Assembly: GCA_030043575.1 (NCBI GenBank)
Contig: JASHXK010000050.1
Coordinates: 1-7,583, forward strand
Direction: 5' to 3'
Length of the DNA: 7,583 nucleotides
Source of the DNA: Terriglobales bacterium
Lineage (GTDB): Bacteria > Acidobacteriota > Terriglobia > Terriglobales > Acidobacteriaceae
Positions within the stretch are counted from its first letter, which is position 1; each line of letters begins with the position of its first letter. The notes under the pieces are model-generated. The model did no database searches and was not told the DNA's origin. It saw only the letters and a program-made list of their open reading frames with translations. Below, in pieces: positions 4,900 through 7,583 of the stretch. A program made the position numbers and the translations under genes.

Positions 4900-7583
4900 A
4901 TGTTCAAGTCTCTCATTGCGTTCTGTCTCAGCCGTCGCGCCATTGTGCTGCTGGGGCTTCTCCTGTTTGCCGGTGCCGGATTCATCGCCTTCAAGATGCT
5001 CAATATCGAGGCGTACCCGAACCCAACACCGGTTATTCTCGAAATCACCGCGCAGGCGCCGGGCCTCTCCGCCGAAGAAATGGAGCGTTACTACACGCGG
5101 CCCATGGAAATCGGCCTTTATACGACGCCGGGGATTGAGGTCATCCGTTCCACCTCATTCTACGGGTTGTCGTTTGTTCGCGTCAGCTTCAAGTACGGCG
5201 TGGATTATTTCTTCGCCTATAGCCAAGCTGCCATTGCTCTACAGCAAAATGTCAACTTGCCGGGCGGGGTGTCACCCAGTATTCAGGCTAATAGCTCGAC
5301 GGGAGAAATCTATCGCTACCAGGTTGTTGGTCCACCGCACTTTGGAATCACCAATCTCCGCACGGTTCAAGACTGGATTGTCGCCCGACGGCTGCTAACG
5401 ATTCCTGGCATCGCGGCCATTAACAGTTGGGGAGGTCCGACCAAAGAATTCCAGGTCGAAGTCGACCCGCACAAACTCGAAGCCTATAGCGTCACCGTGC
5501 CGGAAATCCTCACGGCGCTGGGCAACGCCAACATCAATGTGGGCGGCCGTGAAATTCGCATCGGTCAGCAGTCCATTAATATTCGCGGCGTTGGCCTGAT
5601 TGACGACGGCGGCGCCGACGACCTGACGCAGGGCTACAAAGTGGAAGATATCGAGAACGTCGTTCTGAGCCAGGAGAACGGCGTTCCGGTGCTGATGAAG
5701 GATGTCGGACAGGTTTCGGTTGGGTACCGGCCACGATTAGGTATTCTCGGCCGCGATGAACATGACGATGTTGTCGGCGCCATCGTGGTGCAGCGGCGGA
5801 CCGAGAAGACCGCCGACATGATTCCTAAGGTCCAGCGCGCGATTGAAGAGCTGAATCATGATGGCAGCTTGCCGCTAGGCGTTCGAGTTGTTCCTTTCTA
5901 CGATCGCTCCTCGCTGGTCGCCCTCACCACGCATACGGTTCTGCACAACCTGATCTTCGGATGCCTGTTGGTCTTCCTGATCCAATGGATCTTTCTCGGA
6001 AATCTTCGTAGCGCGATTATAGTTGGCATCAATATTCCCTTCGCGCTCTTCTTCGCCACGATTCTGCTCGTGATCATGGGTGAGAGTGCCAATCTGCTTT
6101 CCGTCGGGGCGGTGGATTTCGGCATCATCGTCGACTCGGCGGTGATCCTGGTCGAAAACATCTTCCGCAATTTCCAGCGCACCCCAGAAGAGCGTCACGG
6201 TCTGTTACAAAGGCTGGCGCAGGGTTATTGGGGACCTGACCCGACAAGTGGACCGCAAGCGGAACAAGCCGCGCCCGCGCACGGCTGGACAGATCGTTTG
6301 CGGCTGATCCTGATCAGCGCCGTTCAAGTCGACAAGGCTGTCCTGTTTTCAGCGCTCATCACGGTGGCCGGCTTTGTGCCGCTGTTCACCATGCAGGGTG
6401 TCGAGGGTCAGATTTTTGGCCCAATGGCCCGCACCTACGGCTACGCTCTCGCCGGCGCGTTGATCGCGACTTTCACGATTACTCCTGTGATCGCTTCCAT
6501 CCTGCTGCCGGAGCGCGTACGAGAAAACGAAACCATTGTCGTCCGTCTCCTTCATCGTGCCTACAATCCGGCACTGCGCTTTGCGCTCAACCACCGGCCG
6601 CTAACGGTTGTGCTCGGCGTGGCATTCCTGGGGATCTGTGCCCTCGCCGCATCGCATCTGGGAAGCGAATTCCTTCCCCACCTGGAAGAAGGTAACTTCT
6701 GGATTCGCGCTTCCATGCCGATCACCCTGTCCTTGCAAGACGGTGAGGCAGCTACGCACAAAATGCGCGAGATTCTCCTACGCCATCCGGAAGTCATCAC
6801 CGTGGTCTCGCAGCATGGCCGGCCCGATGACGGCAGCGATGCGGCGCCATTTTCCAATGTCGAGTTGTTTGCGCCGCTCAAGCCATTCGACCGGTGGCCC
6901 CACGGCTTGACCAAAGAAAAGTTGACCGACCAGATACAAACCGAATTCAACAACGAGCTGCCCGGTGTCGTTTTCAACTTCTCGCAGTATATCGAGGACA
7001 ACATTGAGGAAGGCATCTCGGGCGTTAAAGGCGTCAACTCGGTCAAAATCGTCGGCCCGAATCTCGAAGCCCTGACCCAACTGGCCGAGCAGGTACGCGA
7101 TCAGATGGAGCAGGTGCGCGGCGTTACTGACCTTGGCATCTTCCCGGTACTCGGCCAACCCAATCTCAATATCAAAGTGGACCGCGCCAAGGCTGCGCGC
7201 TATGGACTCAACTCCGGTGATGTGAACTCCGTCGTACAAGCTGCAATGGGCGGGGCTGTCGCAACCGAGGTGCTGGAGGGTGAGCGCCAGTTCGATCTTG
7301 TGGTCCGCTATACGCGTGACTATCGCGACAGCATCGATCAGATCCGCAGCATAAAAGTCGCTTATCAAGCTGCTAGTGGTGCTAATGCCTATATCCCGTT
7401 GAGCGAGTTGGCCGATATCTCGCTCGACACGGGTGCTGCCTGGATCTATCACGAGAGCGTGCAGCGCTTCATCCCGGTGAAGTTCAGCGTCCGCGGCCGC
7501 GACCTCGGCGGCACCGTAGAGGAAGCGCAGCAGCGCATTGCCAAGAACGTCAAACTTCCGCCGGGATATCGGCTGATCTGGGC
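4900..7583 (+). CDS. CzcA-type heavy-metal efflux RND transporter, 3' end outside window
   Basis: The proton-driven inner-membrane pump of the operon. The window shows 894 residues with no stop; family members run to about 1,040-1,060, so roughly 150 are missing. TM1 is at about 12-33. Porter-domain hallmarks include NLRTVQDW (152-159) and IPGIAAINSWGG (168-179). TM2-TM4 lie at about 348-423. TM4 carries DFGIIVDSAVILVEN, with D406, D412 and E419 at the spacing of the proton-relay D-D-E triad of CzcA. TM5-TM7 follow at about 480-588, then FLPHLEEG (591-598). NFWIRASMP (599-607) resembles CzcA more than the LLYMP pattern of the copper/silver pump CusA, favouring Zn/Co/Cd-type or other divalent metal export (from recall, moderate certainty). 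Residue 413 is Ser where Gly is usual. The TM4-TM5 loop (about 425-470) is rich in Pro, Ala and Gln. ATG 4900 gives the standard N-terminus but has only a weak Shine-Dalgarno (GACGAG). Confidence 0.92.
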   Translation, partial: MFKSLIAFCLSRRAIVLLGLLLFAGAGFIAFKMLNIEAYPNPTPVILEITAQAPGLSAEEMERYYTRPMEIGLYTTPGIEVIRSTSFYGLSFVRVSFKYGVDYFFAYSQAAIALQQNVNLPGGVSPSIQANSSTGEIYRYQVVGPPHFGITNLRTVQDWIVARRLLTIPGIAAINSWGGPTKEFQVEVDPHKLEAYSVTVPEILTALGNANINVGGREIRIGQQSINIRGVGLIDDGGADDLTQGYKVEDIENVVLSQENGVPVLMKDVGQVSVGYRPRLGILGRDEHDDVVGAIVVQRRTEKTADMIPKVQRAIEELNHDGSLPLGVRVVPFYDRSSLVALTTHTVLHNLIFGCLLVFLIQWIFLGNLRSAIIVGINIPFALFFATILLVIMGESANLLSVGAVDFGIIVDSAVILVENIFRNFQRTPEERHGLLQRLAQGYWGPDPTSGPQAEQAAPAHGWTDRLRLILISAVQVDKAVLFSALITVAGFVPLFTMQGVEGQIFGPMARTYGYALAGALIATFTITPVIASILLPERVRENETIVVRLLHRAYNPALRFALNHRPLTVVLGVAFLGICALAASHLGSEFLPHLEEGNFWIRASMPITLSLQDGEAATHKMREILLRHPEVITVVSQHGRPDDGSDAAPFSNVELFAPLKPFDRWPHGLTKEKLTDQIQTEFNNELPGVVFNFSQYIEDNIEEGISGVKGVNSVKIVGPNLEALTQLAEQVRDQMEQVRGVTDLGIFPVLGQPNLNIKVDRAKAARYGLNSGDVNSVVQAAMGGAVATEVLEGERQFDLVVRYTRDYRDSIDQIRSIKVAYQAASGANAYIPLSELADISLDTGAAWIYHESVQRFIPVKFSVRGRDLGGTVEEAQQRIAKNVKLPPGYRLIW

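Noticed and set aside
4760..5398. 212-codon + strand open frame across the adaptor-pump junction
   Set aside because: It is a Ser/Arg-rich out-of-frame shadow of the adaptor end and the pump start, both of which match their families in another frame.
6778..7452. 224-codon minus-strand open frame within the pump gene
   Set aside because: It lies antisense to a strongly family-matching RND sequence and shows no recognisable domain of its own.

Overview
The window is chromosomal-looking DNA from a moderately GC-rich Gram-negative bacterium. A periplasmic adaptor followed by an inner-membrane RND pump implies a two-membrane envelope. The style of the secreted NTP-repeat proteins and of the membrane-bound PAS-LuxR protein recalls soil Acidobacteriota. 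That taxonomic guess is inference only; no marker gene is present.

Left part (1-1826): two tandem paralogous genes on the + strand encode small exported proteins of unknown function. Each has a signal peptide, then a stalk of perfect-length octapeptide repeats (consensus V-x-N-T-P-[NS]-V-x; 24 bp per unit, 6 units in the first gene and 9 in the second). Each ends in a conserved domain of about 150 residues with four equally spaced cysteines and a basic tail. The same long hairpin follows both stop codons by about 12 bases, so the duplicated unit was gene plus hairpin. This is the least explained part of the window.

Middle (1827-2388): no intact gene. It holds the decayed C-terminal third of an IS110-family transposase, interrupted by an in-frame stop.

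Right part (2389-7583): a divergent pair of transcription units. Leftward is a membrane-anchored one-component regulator (four predicted membrane segments, a PAS domain and a LuxR-type helix-turn-helix). Rightward is an RND metal-efflux operon: a CzcB/CusB-type periplasmic adaptor, then a CzcA-type pump that runs off the right edge with about 894 residues present. The 225-bp intergenic region carries several inverted repeats, including two copies of the palindrome GTTGCAAC. These are candidate operators through which the regulator could control itself and the pump. No outer-membrane channel gene is visible.
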